DNA of 64,000 bases, from the NCBI RefSeq assembly GCF_029323795.1, contig NZ_CP119758.1, forward strand, positions 1,364,001-1,428,000, written 5' to 3'. The notes under the pieces are model-generated. The model saw only the letters and a program-made list of their open reading frames with translations. It did no database searches and had not been told where the DNA came from. The number at the start of each line of letters is the position of its first letter. The stretch's first letter is position 1. Below are positions 27,074 to 35,437 of this stretch, piece by piece. The position numbers were made by a program, and so were the translations under genes. The DNA is from Zobellia alginiliquefaciens (GTDB lineage Bacteria; Bacteroidota; Bacteroidia; Flavobacteriales; Flavobacteriaceae).

Positions 27074-27110
27074 AAAAAGACAATCCCTTACAGATAACCG
27101 TAAGGGATTG
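27074..27110 (-). terminator. Terminator of the kinase-regulator operon, copy 2 of the pair
   Basis: Same 11-bp stem as copy 1 (CAATCCCTTAC / GTAAGGGATTG), loop differing by one base, with five T following on the minus strand. It lies 39 bases beyond the response-regulator stop. Confidence 0.8.
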
Positions 27111-27148
27111 ACATCTATTGGCCGGGTAACATAATAGAAAATATAGTG

Positions 27149-27814
27149 TTAGAGTCTACCTTGCTTAATAAGCTTAGCAATAAGGTGATGGGTATTTTTA
27201 GCTCCAAAAGCATCAAACAATCTACTGACTTTTTTATCTATAGTACTTTCGCTATTGGGAGAAATATTCTGATTTTTCAATTTTTCGGAAATCTCTTTTT
27301 TCGTGAAACCTTCCGCCAAATCCTGTAAAATCATCAAATCATACTTATCCAACTCAAAAAGAGTATTGGCACTATTTAGATTAATTTGTGGAGAAACGTA
27401 GGTTCTATTTTGATAAACTTCTTGCATAGCGATAACCAGTTCGTTCAACCCGTTACGCCCTTTACAGACGTAACCGTTTATTTTTTGGTCCGTAAAAAGT
27501 GAATTAATTTCCGCAGGGTCTTCAATCATAGAATTCACGATAACCCTAATATTCGGATCTACCTCTCGTATAGCAGCAATAAGAGAATGGCCTGACGTTA
27601 GCTTTCGCTCCACAGGACCTTCCTTAAAAGACAAATCGGTTATTAATAGCTCATAGGGCTCACCATTAATACAAGCCAACTTAAACCTATTATAGGCCTT
27701 ATCACAATACAACTCTTCTTGTATTTCTTCAATTTCCAGTCTATTTTCAAGCGCATTTACAATGCCTTTATTGGTATCTTGAAAGTCTTCTGCAATCAGT
27801 ATTTTTTTGAACAT
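27149..27814 (-). CDS. Response regulator, LuxR/FixJ-like
   Basis: About 221 residues from the ATG ending at 27814 (a GTG at 27823 is an alternative). The receiver domain has ILIAEDF (acidic pocket), LLITDLS with the likely phospho-accepting Asp, VNSM and the conserved Lys in VCKG. The C-terminal helix-turn-helix has YDLMILQDLAEGFTKKEISEKL, STIDKKVSRLFDAFGAKN, a NarL/LuxR-type DNA-binding domain. It follows the histidine kinase by 12 bases and should be its partner. Targets unknown. Confidence 0.88.
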   Translation of the reverse strand: MFKKILIAEDFQDTNKGIVNALENRLEIEEIQEELYCDKAYNRFKLACINGEPYELLITDLSFKEGPVERKLTSGHSLIAAIREVDPNIRVIVNSMIEDPAEINSLFTDQKINGYVCKGRNGLNELVIAMQEVYQNRTYVSPQINLNSANTLFELDKYDLMILQDLAEGFTKKEISEKLKNQNISPNSESTIDKKVSRLFDAFGAKNTHHLIAKLIKQGRL

Positions 27815-27826
27815 AGTCTGCACTAT

Positions 27827-29758
27827 TTAATTCGGAATTTCCACTTGGGCTTTAAAACCTTCGCCCTTCTCAGAATCAAAAGTAAGACTTCCGTTAATGG
27901 CCAGAATACGCTTTTCTGTATTCCATAGTCCATTTTTATTATTTAGGCTACCTTTTGCTGCTCCATTGCCATTATCCACATACTGTATTTTCAACTTGGT
28001 CTTGGTCTGTTCAAAATCTATAGAAACTACCGAAGCCCCACTATGCTTTTGCATATTTATCATAAACTCTTGAAGTACCTTATACAGGGTTTTCTTAGTT
28101 AAATCCGATAAGATGCCCCAATCTACCTCCTTACTTCCGGTAACTAATAGTTGGGTATTTTTACCATAACTGCTTAACATACCAAAAAGTACTTCTTTGA
28201 ATCTTGAGCCGGTATCAACATCATTGATTTTCCTAGAAAAATCCCTACTCTGACTATATAAACCGTCAACAACATTTAAAACCTCTGTAGTATCCGAACC
28301 GTTCTGAAGCAATACCATGGCGTGGTTTAGTTTTCCCGCAAAATCATCATGCAGTTTTCTTGAAAATTCCGCCTCGGTTTCATAGGTGGCTTCTATTTTT
28401 GCCGTTCTGTTCTGCTGTTTCAAACGCCTTGCCCTCTGTATGAAAAAGAATACGCCACAAACAGATATTACCAGAACAAATGCTAAACCTGAGTATGATA
28501 TTATTTTCTGATTGCGCTGTTCGGCAACTTCTAATTGATGTTCCGCATTTTTCTTTTCCAAGCGAAGAATAGATTCTTGCTTAAGCGTATCATCATATCT
28601 ATATTTAGCAAATTGGGTCTTTACTTTTAGTTCTTGATCATACAAACTATCCTGCAAAAAAACATAGCGGTCTTTTACTTCAATATCATTGGGTGCCAGT
28701 TTCATTAGTTGCCGCAATGCATCCTTTTCTGCCCGTGGTATTTTTAAATCATTTGAAAGTTGAATTACAGAATCAAAATAGGATTTTGCTTTTCTTGGAT
28801 TCTCCTTACTATAAAACTCCCCCAAGTGGGTATAACTGGCAATTAGACCTCTTTCATCCTTCGCCTCCATCCTTGTTTTCAATGGTTTCTCAAAAGCATT
28901 GGAACTAATTGATTCTCCTGATAACCATTTTGCATAGGCTAAATTATCTTGAACTCTAGCAAGCTCTTTTGGAGTAGTCTTCATACCTGAAGCTTTCTCT
29001 ATTTTGCTCAAAAGTTCAATAGCTTTACCTAACTCACTATTATCAACATAACTAGCGGCTAAATTGTTTTTGTAAATCAAGCGGCTTTTATCGGAATCCG
29101 TTATACCTATTGCCTTTTGGTAATAATTTACGGCATCTGAAAAATTCAAAAGTTTCCTGTGGTTAGTAGCCAAGGTATTATAGCAATTGGCCCTTTTATC
29201 TGGTTTTTTTAAATACCGCAACGCATCCGTTAGCGTTTCTTTACTGCCGAAGAAGTCATTGTTGTTTTTTTGGATGACACCAATGTTCATTAGGCTTTCA
29301 CCAATTTGACTACTATCGTTAACCTTTGCGAAATACTCTTTGGAATGCGAATAATTTTCGACAGCCTTAAAATAGTCGCGCTCTATTTCAGCAAAATAAT
29401 ATCCCCTTAAATAGTAATGGTCCGCTATCAAATTCGCATTATCTATTTTGGAATTATGACTTAGAAGCAAATCACTAAACAGGATTAGACTATCATATTG
29501 CTGAGCAGTAAAATGAAGCAAACTTTTTTCATCAAGAACATATGCATAAAGTGAATCTTCTACAGTGTCTATCAATTTATCATATGACCTATTTATTGCT
29601 TCCTGTCTCTCTTTCGTTGTAAGTGAAATGTCCTTAGAAACATTAAAATAGAACAAGATACTGTCCAAAGCCTCAACGGAGCGAACATCAGCCCTCTCAT
29701 TCCCTGAAGAACAACAAATTATAAAACAAAAGGAAACCAAAAACAGAAACTTCTTCAC
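27827..29758 (-). CDS. TPR-containing sensor histidine kinase
   Basis: About 643 residues. A short N-terminal hydrophobic segment ending CCSSG suggests a lipoprotein or export signal. Some 300 residues of TPR-like helical repeats follow (YYLRGYYFAEIERDYFKAVENYSHSKEYF and similar), then a membrane helix (IISYSGLAFVLVISVCGVFFFIQ). The cytoplasmic kinase part has EFSRKLHDDFAGKLNHAM with the phospho-His and an HATPase (NMQKHSGA, VDNGNG, GLWN). Start: a GTG at 29797 lies inside the upstream gene's terminator hairpin, so I prefer the GTG ending at 29758 (VKKFLFL). Periplasmic TPR kinases of this form are common in Flavobacteriia; the signal is unknown. Confidence 0.85.
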   Translation of the reverse strand: MKKFLFLVSFCFIICCSSGNERADVRSVEALDSILFYFNVSKDISLTTKERQEAINRSYDKLIDTVEDSLYAYVLDEKSLLHFTAQQYDSLILFSDLLLSHNSKIDNANLIADHYYLRGYYFAEIERDYFKAVENYSHSKEYFAKVNDSSQIGESLMNIGVIQKNNNDFFGSKETLTDALRYLKKPDKRANCYNTLATNHRKLLNFSDAVNYYQKAIGITDSDKSRLIYKNNLAASYVDNSELGKAIELLSKIEKASGMKTTPKELARVQDNLAYAKWLSGESISSNAFEKPLKTRMEAKDERGLIASYTHLGEFYSKENPRKAKSYFDSVIQLSNDLKIPRAEKDALRQLMKLAPNDIEVKDRYVFLQDSLYDQELKVKTQFAKYRYDDTLKQESILRLEKKNAEHQLEVAEQRNQKIISYSGLAFVLVISVCGVFFFIQRARRLKQQNRTAKIEATYETEAEFSRKLHDDFAGKLNHAMVLLQNGSDTTEVLNVVDGLYSQSRDFSRKINDVDTGSRFKEVLFGMLSSYGKNTQLLVTGSKEVDWGILSDLTKKTLYKVLQEFMINMQKHSGASVVSIDFEQTKTKLKIQYVDNGNGAAKGSLNNKNGLWNTEKRILAINGSLTFDSEKGEGFKAQVEIPN

Positions 29759-29786
29759 AAGCAACAGGGAATTGTGAGACTGAATT

Positions 29787-29813
29787 AAAAAAGCCACACA
29801 TTAATGCATGGCT
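29787..29813 (-). terminator. Terminator of the first Nudix regulator gene
   Basis: On the minus strand AGCCA...TGGCT enclose an inner CATTAATG palindrome and are followed by six T. It ends the 29881-30618 transcript and sits just upstream of the kinase gene. Confidence 0.65.
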
Positions 29814-29880
29814 CAAAATAGTAAATTAAATTGGCACTTGTCGTATTGAACACCCATTTGAGGCTTCCAGGAAAGCTTCT

Positions 29881-30618
29881 TTACATACTGATCAAATAAT
29901 TCTTATTGGAAATTTTATCATACACGTCCTTACTGAACATATATAACTGAGCTGGCTTTTTTGAAACACCAACTTGCTTTTCATCCAAAGCAATTATATA
30001 CTTTCTACTGATTAACTTTCTTCTAAAATTACGGTTATCAATTTCAACACCTAATATAGATTGATAGAGATCCTGTACATCATTCATGGTGAATTTTAAG
30101 GGCAACAATTCAAAAGTTATAGGCTCGGACAAGCATTTAGCCTTTAGGTCTTCATGAGCTTCCTCAATAATTTTCTTATGGTCAAACCCTAGTTTTGGCA
30201 ATTCCCCTAGAGGAAACCATTTTGCCTTATGCCTATTAGCCTTTAAATCAACATCATTGGTTTTCAACAAAAAATAATAGGCTACGGTAAAAGTCCTTGA
30301 GCTAAATTTCTTGCTCTTAACCCAAATTTGGTCTGACTTCCCCATTAGCCGGTCAGGAGCTCCAAATACCTTAAATTGCTTCTTATACAAATTGGTTAGA
30401 CCGGTTAGCTCTTTTAATACCCTAGCAGAGGCTTCATCTAGAGTTTCATGCTCATACACATGGTAACCGGTCAATACATAATCATCCACAAGGACATTAG
30501 ATTTTGCCTCGGACTCCAGATACCGCTTTATCAATAGAACATTAAGCGATTTTGCCTTAATGTCGTATCCAAAAACTACACAATCCACAGATACATTCAA
30601 GATTTCCTTAGCCTTCAT
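29881..30618 (-). CDS. Nudix-fold winged-helix transcription regulator (NrtR/AraR type), copy A
   Basis: 245 residues. Residues 1-150 follow the Nudix fold (VSVDCVVFGYD, NVLLIKR, DDYVLTGYHVYEHETLDEASARVLKELTGL), but the catalytic Nudix box is degenerate: the G-x5-E glutamate is His and REUxEE has become RVLKEL. Hydrolase activity is therefore unlikely. The C-terminal 90 residues (LPLKFTMNDVQDLYQSILGVEIDNRNFRRKL, AQLYMFSKDVYDKI) are the winged helix seen in NrtR-like regulators, some of which control sugar genes in Bacteroidota. It is divergent from the mannitol operon and has a clear paralogue at 39479. Best guess: the mannitol-operon regulator. Confidence 0.85.
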   Translation of the reverse strand: MKAKEILNVSVDCVVFGYDIKAKSLNVLLIKRYLESEAKSNVLVDDYVLTGYHVYEHETLDEASARVLKELTGLTNLYKKQFKVFGAPDRLMGKSDQIWVKSKKFSSRTFTVAYYFLLKTNDVDLKANRHKAKWFPLGELPKLGFDHKKIIEEAHEDLKAKCLSEPITFELLPLKFTMNDVQDLYQSILGVEIDNRNFRRKLISRKYIIALDEKQVGVSKKPAQLYMFSKDVYDKISNKNYLISM

Positions 30619-30817
30619 AAATCTATTTTACATACAAAACTAAACAAATAAGCTCTTTAAATTAAAATTAAACGTCCTTTTGACATTATTAATAAAAATT
30701 CACTAATCCCTAATATTACAAAGCAATAAAAGGTAATTTCACATATATTACGGGTAAAATATCACATTTTTTATGTTAATTAATTTGGTAAGTAAAAAAA
30801 TAAAGTTTTCATTTGTC

Positions 30818-30844
30818 TAATAAACGTTAATATGACGTTTATTA
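30818..30844. promoter_or_regulatory. Perfect inverted repeat, candidate operator of the mannitol operon
   Basis: TAATAAACGT (30818-30827), 7 nt, ACGTTTATTA (30835-30844). The arms are exact reverse complements. It lies in the 251-base gap between the divergent Nudix regulator and the outer-membrane barrel gene, 25 bases before the latter's ATG. That position suits repression of the operon. The binding protein is inferred from adjacency only. Confidence 0.6.
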
Positions 30845-30869
30845 ATTATCAACCTATAACCATCTTGTT

Positions 30870-31766
30870 ATGAAACAAATGCTATCCATTTTACAAACTA
30901 GAATCGGTTTTACTTTGAAAAATTCAAATCATAAAAAACTAGAGCAATTTAACAGAGCTTCTTTTATGCTAGCCCTACCATTAATTCTCTTCTTTGGAAT
31001 CAATTTTGGGTTAGCTCAGGACGATAACAAGGATAAAGACCGCTACAAACCTTTTAACACTGGCGGCCACTTAAAGAACATGCATATATGGCATGGCTTT
31101 GTTGTACATCCAGGAGCTATGTTCGCCACCCATTTAGAATATAATTCAAAAAATGAAAAATTTACACTTGGCGTCTGGGGCGGTGCCGGATTCACCACTA
31201 CCGATGTAATCCATAAGGATTCCGGACAAAACGTAAGGGCCAACTACAAAGAAGTTTCCATATATGCCCTCTATCGTCTTTCCGATAGATTTTTTGCCGA
31301 AGCCGTATCCCACAACAATTACACCGGGGTGGAAGAAAGAGGCGACAAACTAAACTATTGGAGCTATGACAAAACACAGGGATACAATTTTGTGGATATC
31401 AACTTTGGCTACAATGTTACCCCAAACACCCTTCTATATTTAGCCACCATTATAGGTGGTGGTTCTGGAGATTACGAAATCCGACCCGATGGTTCTCTAA
31501 AAAATTCATGGACCCATTATTTTGAAGTGAAAAGCAAGGTGTGGAAAATTGACAATTACGAACTATCCCTATTTGCCGGTGGTGCATGGTCCTTCTTAAC
31601 GGACAAAACATTCTACACCCAAGACAAAGCAAATGTTATTAACGTAGGATTGGCACTGAACAAGAATATTACTGTAGCCAACTACGAATTGCCTGTTGAA
31701 GTTACAGCCATGTGGAACCCCGAGAAGCGAGCAACGGTGTTATCGCTAGATTTTTCTTTATTTTAA
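30870..31766 (+). CDS. Outer-membrane beta-barrel protein, putative polyol porin
   Basis: 298 residues. After a somewhat long export signal (hydrophobic LALPLILFFGINFGLA, cut near AQD) the protein is a series of amphipathic beta strands ending in aromatic LSLDFSLF, as expected for a 10-12-strand outer-membrane barrel. I do not recognise a named family. The gene opens the mannitol operon: 38 bases before the binding-protein ATG and directly after the inverted repeat. A porin for mannitol or related polyols is the natural inference, since an ABC system needs an outer-membrane route. Confidence 0.72.
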   Translation: MKQMLSILQTRIGFTLKNSNHKKLEQFNRASFMLALPLILFFGINFGLAQDDNKDKDRYKPFNTGGHLKNMHIWHGFVVHPGAMFATHLEYNSKNEKFTLGVWGGAGFTTTDVIHKDSGQNVRANYKEVSIYALYRLSDRFFAEAVSHNNYTGVEERGDKLNYWSYDKTQGYNFVDINFGYNVTPNTLLYLATIIGGGSGDYEIRPDGSLKNSWTHYFEVKSKVWKIDNYELSLFAGGAWSFLTDKTFYTQDKANVINVGLALNKNITVANYELPVEVTAMWNPEKRATVLSLDFSLF

Positions 31767-31804
31767 CAAAACCCGAACATAAATAACAGCTAATAGTATT
31801 GATT

Positions 31805-32860
31805 ATGAAAAACGTAAATTCAGCTTTAAAGAAAATCCTTGGCCCATTCGTGGTGGTCACATTACTATTTATGAGCAGTTGTGCCAGACAGTTAGAAACA
31901 AGCAAAGCCTCCAACAGTCTAACCGAAGATACAGAGGAGAGTTTTGTAAGCAAAATAGATCTTTCAGGCAAAAGAATAGGCTATTGCACCCCGTCATTGA
32001 ACGCACCCTACTACCAAGCGCTATTCCAGAGCATTAAGTCCACTACCGAAAATAATGGCATGACCTTCTTATCTGCAGATGGCCAAAATGATATTAACAA
32101 ACAAATTGCAGCGGTTGAGGATCTAATCACAAAAGGTATTGATGCCCTGCTCCTTAACCCGCTAGATCCTGATGCCCTGGTTGGGGTTACCAAAGTCGCT
32201 AAAGCCGCCGGTGTTCCGGTATTCATTATAGACAGTTCTATTGACCCATCGGCAGATTTTGTTACTACCATTCAATCTAACAACTTAGCAAACGGGGAAC
32301 TTGCCGGAGAATGGCTAGCCAAAAAATTCGGCAAAGAAAAAATGAATATTGCCCTATTAAGTGGTAATGCCGGAAACCCTGTAGGCAAAACGCGGAAACA
32401 AGGGCTTTTACAGGGCATTACGGAAGAACAATTAAGAACGTTGGGCTATATTGATTTGAACATTAAAACCCAAATGTATACCAACTGGTCCTATGCCGGC
32501 GGACTAAAGGCCATGGAAGATGTTTTGGTAGCACACCCAGATGTAAACGTAGTCATTACCGAATCGGATGTTTGTGTACTGGGAGCCATAAAGGCAATTG
32601 CCCAGGCGGGTAAAACAGATGATATTTTGATCGTTGCCGGTGCGGACGGACAAAAAGAAGCCATAAAGTACATTATGGAAACAGATTTCTACGGGTGTAC
32701 CGCCATGAACAGTCCGGTACAGATAGGAAAAAATGCCGTTCAGTATGCAATTGAATACATGAACGGAAAAACAGATTTCCCAAAAAACTCATACACTGCA
32801 CCTTTACTGATCACAAAGGAAAATGCGGCAAAATACTACAGGCCAGATGCTATATTTTAA
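31805..32860 (+). CDS. ABC transporter substrate-binding lipoprotein (ribose/polyol type)
   Basis: 352 residues from the ATG at 31805. The signal ends in FMSSC, a lipobox, so it is a membrane-anchored binding protein. The body is the periplasmic-binding-protein type 1 fold: IGYCTPSLNAPYYQALFQSI, DALLLNPLDPDALVGV, VFIIDSSIDPSADFVTTIQSNN, NIALLSGNAGNPVGKTRKQG, VVITESDVCVLGAI, IVAGADGQKEAIKYI. These are the sugar-contacting segments of RbsB-like proteins. Followed 39 bases later by the ATPase. By gene order it matches the mannitol ABC operon known from Zobellia galactanivorans. Confidence 0.92.
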   Translation: MKNVNSALKKILGPFVVVTLLFMSSCARQLETSKASNSLTEDTEESFVSKIDLSGKRIGYCTPSLNAPYYQALFQSIKSTTENNGMTFLSADGQNDINKQIAAVEDLITKGIDALLLNPLDPDALVGVTKVAKAAGVPVFIIDSSIDPSADFVTTIQSNNLANGELAGEWLAKKFGKEKMNIALLSGNAGNPVGKTRKQGLLQGITEEQLRTLGYIDLNIKTQMYTNWSYAGGLKAMEDVLVAHPDVNVVITESDVCVLGAIKAIAQAGKTDDILIVAGADGQKEAIKYIMETDFYGCTAMNSPVQIGKNAVQYAIEYMNGKTDFPKNSYTAPLLITKENAAKYYRPDAIF

Positions 32861-32899
32861 AGGGAATCCGCAACACTTATTAATCAAACCTTGTTAGAC

Positions 32900-34432
32900 A
32901 TGAAAACTGAAAATAGCGCATACCGAGTTGAAATGACCGGAATATCTAAAAGCTTTGGAGTGGTTTCTGTACTTGAAGGTGTAAATCTTAAAGTAAAACC
33001 CGGAGAAATTCATGCATTACTTGGCGAGAATGGCGCGGGCAAATCTACGCTGGTAAAAATCCTTAGCGGTGTACATCAAAAAGATGGTGGAAAAATCTTG
33101 CTGAACGGCGAAGAACTTAACCTAAAAAACACACACGAAGGTCAGGTAAAAGGTATTAGTGTCGTCTACCAAGAACTCTCACTGGTAAACGATCTATCCG
33201 TTGCCGAAAATATCTACTTGCACAAACTTGGCGCAAATAAGTTCTGGATGAACTGGAAAAAAATTACCAAAGACGCACAAGAGCTTATAGATTCTTTGGG
33301 CTTTAAGATTGATGCATCGGCGCGAGTCAGAGATTTAAGTATTGTCCAAAAACAAGTAGTAGAAATTGCCAAGGCCTTATCGGAAGATACAAAAGTACTC
33401 GTACTGGATGAGCCCACTACCGTTTTTGATCCTACGGACACACAAAAGTTATTTGACAATTTGTTCAGGTTAAAGGAAAAAGGCATTTCCATTATTTACA
33501 TCTCTCACCATTTAGAGGAAATATTTAAGATAGCAGATTCCATAACCGTTCTTAGAGATGGTGTAGACACAGGTTGCTTACCCGTTTCCGAGACCGACAC
33601 GGATAGTGTTATTCGATTAATGATCGGTAGGGAACTAAAGGATCTGTACCCCGAACGTAATGCAAAAATAGGGTCAAAACCTGTTTTTGAAGTCAAGAAC
33701 CTAACGGCTAAGAACAACTTGGTTCACGATGTGTCATTTTCCGTAAAACCTGGTGAAGTTCTTGGCGTAGCAGGGTTAGGAGGCAGCGGAAGGACAGAAA
33801 CAGCAAAATTGATTTTTGGTGCCGATAAAAAGAAATCCGGAACCTTGACCCTAAACGGAAAAGAGATTAAAACTAAATCGCCCGTTGATGCCGTAAAACA
33901 TCAAATAGGCTTTGTATCTGAAGATCGCAAGGAAGAAGGTGTCTTTTTGCCTCTTTCCATTCGAAAGAACATTAGCATTACCAATTTTAGATCTATTTCC
34001 AGTAAACTGGGTTTCTTAAAGACAGAAAAAGAGCAAGAAAACGTATCTGCATTAATTAACAAGCTAAATATTAAGACCCCTAGCTCAGAAGTAGATGTAG
34101 GCAACTTAAGTGGCGGCAACCAGCAAAAAGTGGCTTTGGCCAAATGGCTTAGCATAGACAGCAAAGTAATTATAATTGACGAACCTACACGCGGGGTAGA
34201 CGTTGGTGCCAAAGTTGAAATCTATAATCTCATAAACGAAGTTGCCCAGAAAGGTGTTGCCGTTGTGGTCATTTCTTCCGATATGCCCGAAATAATGGGT
34301 ATTTCGGACCGAATCCTGGTTATGCACAAGGGCACCTTCTACGGCGAGTTGACCAAAGAGCAATTTTCCGAAGAAAACATACTACGCTACTCCATTGGAA
34401 AAGCATTAAAAACATCATCATCCAACCATTAA
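32900..34432 (+). CDS. ABC transporter ATPase, RbsA type (two nucleotide-binding domains)
   Basis: 510 residues from the ATG at 32900. The first ABC domain has Walker A GENGAGKST (42-50), a signature-like LSIVQKQ and Walker B LVLDEPTT. The second (from about 260) has a degenerate Walker A (GLGGSGRTE), signature LSGGNQQKV and IIDEPTRGVDVG, as in RbsA, AraG and XylG. It drives sugar or polyol import with the flanking binding protein and permease, 12 bases before the permease. Confidence 0.95.
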   Translation: MKTENSAYRVEMTGISKSFGVVSVLEGVNLKVKPGEIHALLGENGAGKSTLVKILSGVHQKDGGKILLNGEELNLKNTHEGQVKGISVVYQELSLVNDLSVAENIYLHKLGANKFWMNWKKITKDAQELIDSLGFKIDASARVRDLSIVQKQVVEIAKALSEDTKVLVLDEPTTVFDPTDTQKLFDNLFRLKEKGISIIYISHHLEEIFKIADSITVLRDGVDTGCLPVSETDTDSVIRLMIGRELKDLYPERNAKIGSKPVFEVKNLTAKNNLVHDVSFSVKPGEVLGVAGLGGSGRTETAKLIFGADKKKSGTLTLNGKEIKTKSPVDAVKHQIGFVSEDRKEEGVFLPLSIRKNISITNFRSISSKLGFLKTEKEQENVSALINKLNIKTPSSEVDVGNLSGGNQQKVALAKWLSIDSKVIIIDEPTRGVDVGAKVEIYNLINEVAQKGVAVVVISSDMPEIMGISDRILVMHKGTFYGELTKEQFSEENILRYSIGKALKTSSSNH

Positions 34433-34444
34433 AAAAATTAGATC

Positions 34445-35413
34445 ATGGCCTTAACAATAAAACAACAACTTAGTAGTCCAGGAGGATTCCTTAAGTTTCT
34501 GATCAAACACAACACCATCTTCATTTTCATCGTACTAGTGCTGTTTTCTGCAATGATTTCAGATGTGTTCTTTACATCGGTAAATCTGTCCAATTTACTA
34601 AAACAGGTTTCCGGTATTGGTATTATAAGTATTGGAATGTTAATAGTAATCCTAACCGGTGGAATAGACCTTTCTGTTGGTTCCATGGTAGCCTTGTTGG
34701 CCGTTACTTTCGCAATTTTAGTGAATACATTTGCCTTGCCCCTAGCCATTCTACTGACCATTATAATCGGGTTTTCACTGGGAAGCGTAGCTGGTTATCT
34801 TGTAGCCTATCAAAAAATGGCACCCTTTATTGCCACACTTGCCCTAATGACTATTGCAAGAGGCTTGGGCTTTATCTATTCAAAAGGTTCCCCTATCACC
34901 TTCACCACTTACGGAGGATTGTACATGTCCGACTTTGCTAATAATTCAACCTTGGGCATACCTAACATTTCTATCGTGTTTTTTATCATTGTTATCTGTG
35001 CGATGGCAATGCTACGCTACAATGTATTTGGGAGATTGATTATAGCCATAGGAAGCAACGAGGAGGCCTCTAGACTATCGGGCATTAAAGTAAACAAATA
35101 CAAGTTTTTGGTCTATGCAATTTCTGGGGCTTTGGCCGCAACTGCCGCTATCATTGTTGCCTCCAGAACAAATTTGGGATCACCTAATATGGGCATGGCT
35201 TGGGAACTTGACGCTATTGCCGCAGTAGTAATTGGAGGCGCAAGCTTAAATGGAGGAAAAGGAACCGCTATAAACACCTTAATGGGCGTTCTTATTTTAG
35301 GCTTGATAAGCAACATCCTAAATCTACTTAACGTACCCTCCTACCCGCAACAAGTGGTGAAAGGTGCCATAATCATCTTTGCCGTTCTCTTACAAAAATT
35401 CGAGAGCAAATAA
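34445..35413 (+). CDS. ABC transporter permease, RbsC type
   Basis: 322 residues with about eight to ten hydrophobic helices and the family motifs GGIDLSVGSM, RYNVFGRLIIAIGSNEEASRLSGIKV and LGSPNMGMAWELDAIAAVVIGGASLNGGKG. It would form the homodimeric inner-membrane channel of the polyol importer. 24 bases separate it from the dehydrogenase gene, so one transcript is likely. Confidence 0.95.
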   Translation: MALTIKQQLSSPGGFLKFLIKHNTIFIFIVLVLFSAMISDVFFTSVNLSNLLKQVSGIGIISIGMLIVILTGGIDLSVGSMVALLAVTFAILVNTFALPLAILLTIIIGFSLGSVAGYLVAYQKMAPFIATLALMTIARGLGFIYSKGSPITFTTYGGLYMSDFANNSTLGIPNISIVFFIIVICAMAMLRYNVFGRLIIAIGSNEEASRLSGIKVNKYKFLVYAISGALAATAAIIVASRTNLGSPNMGMAWELDAIAAVVIGGASLNGGKGTAINTLMGVLILGLISNILNLLNVPSYPQQVVKGAIIIFAVLLQKFESK

Positions 35414-35437
35414 CTTAAAAACATAACGTTACATATT

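Noticed and set aside
29759-29797. GTG at 29797 as start of the histidine kinase
   Set aside because: Lies within the hairpin and T-run of the preceding gene's terminator; the GTG at 29758 begins directly at the hydrophobic signal.
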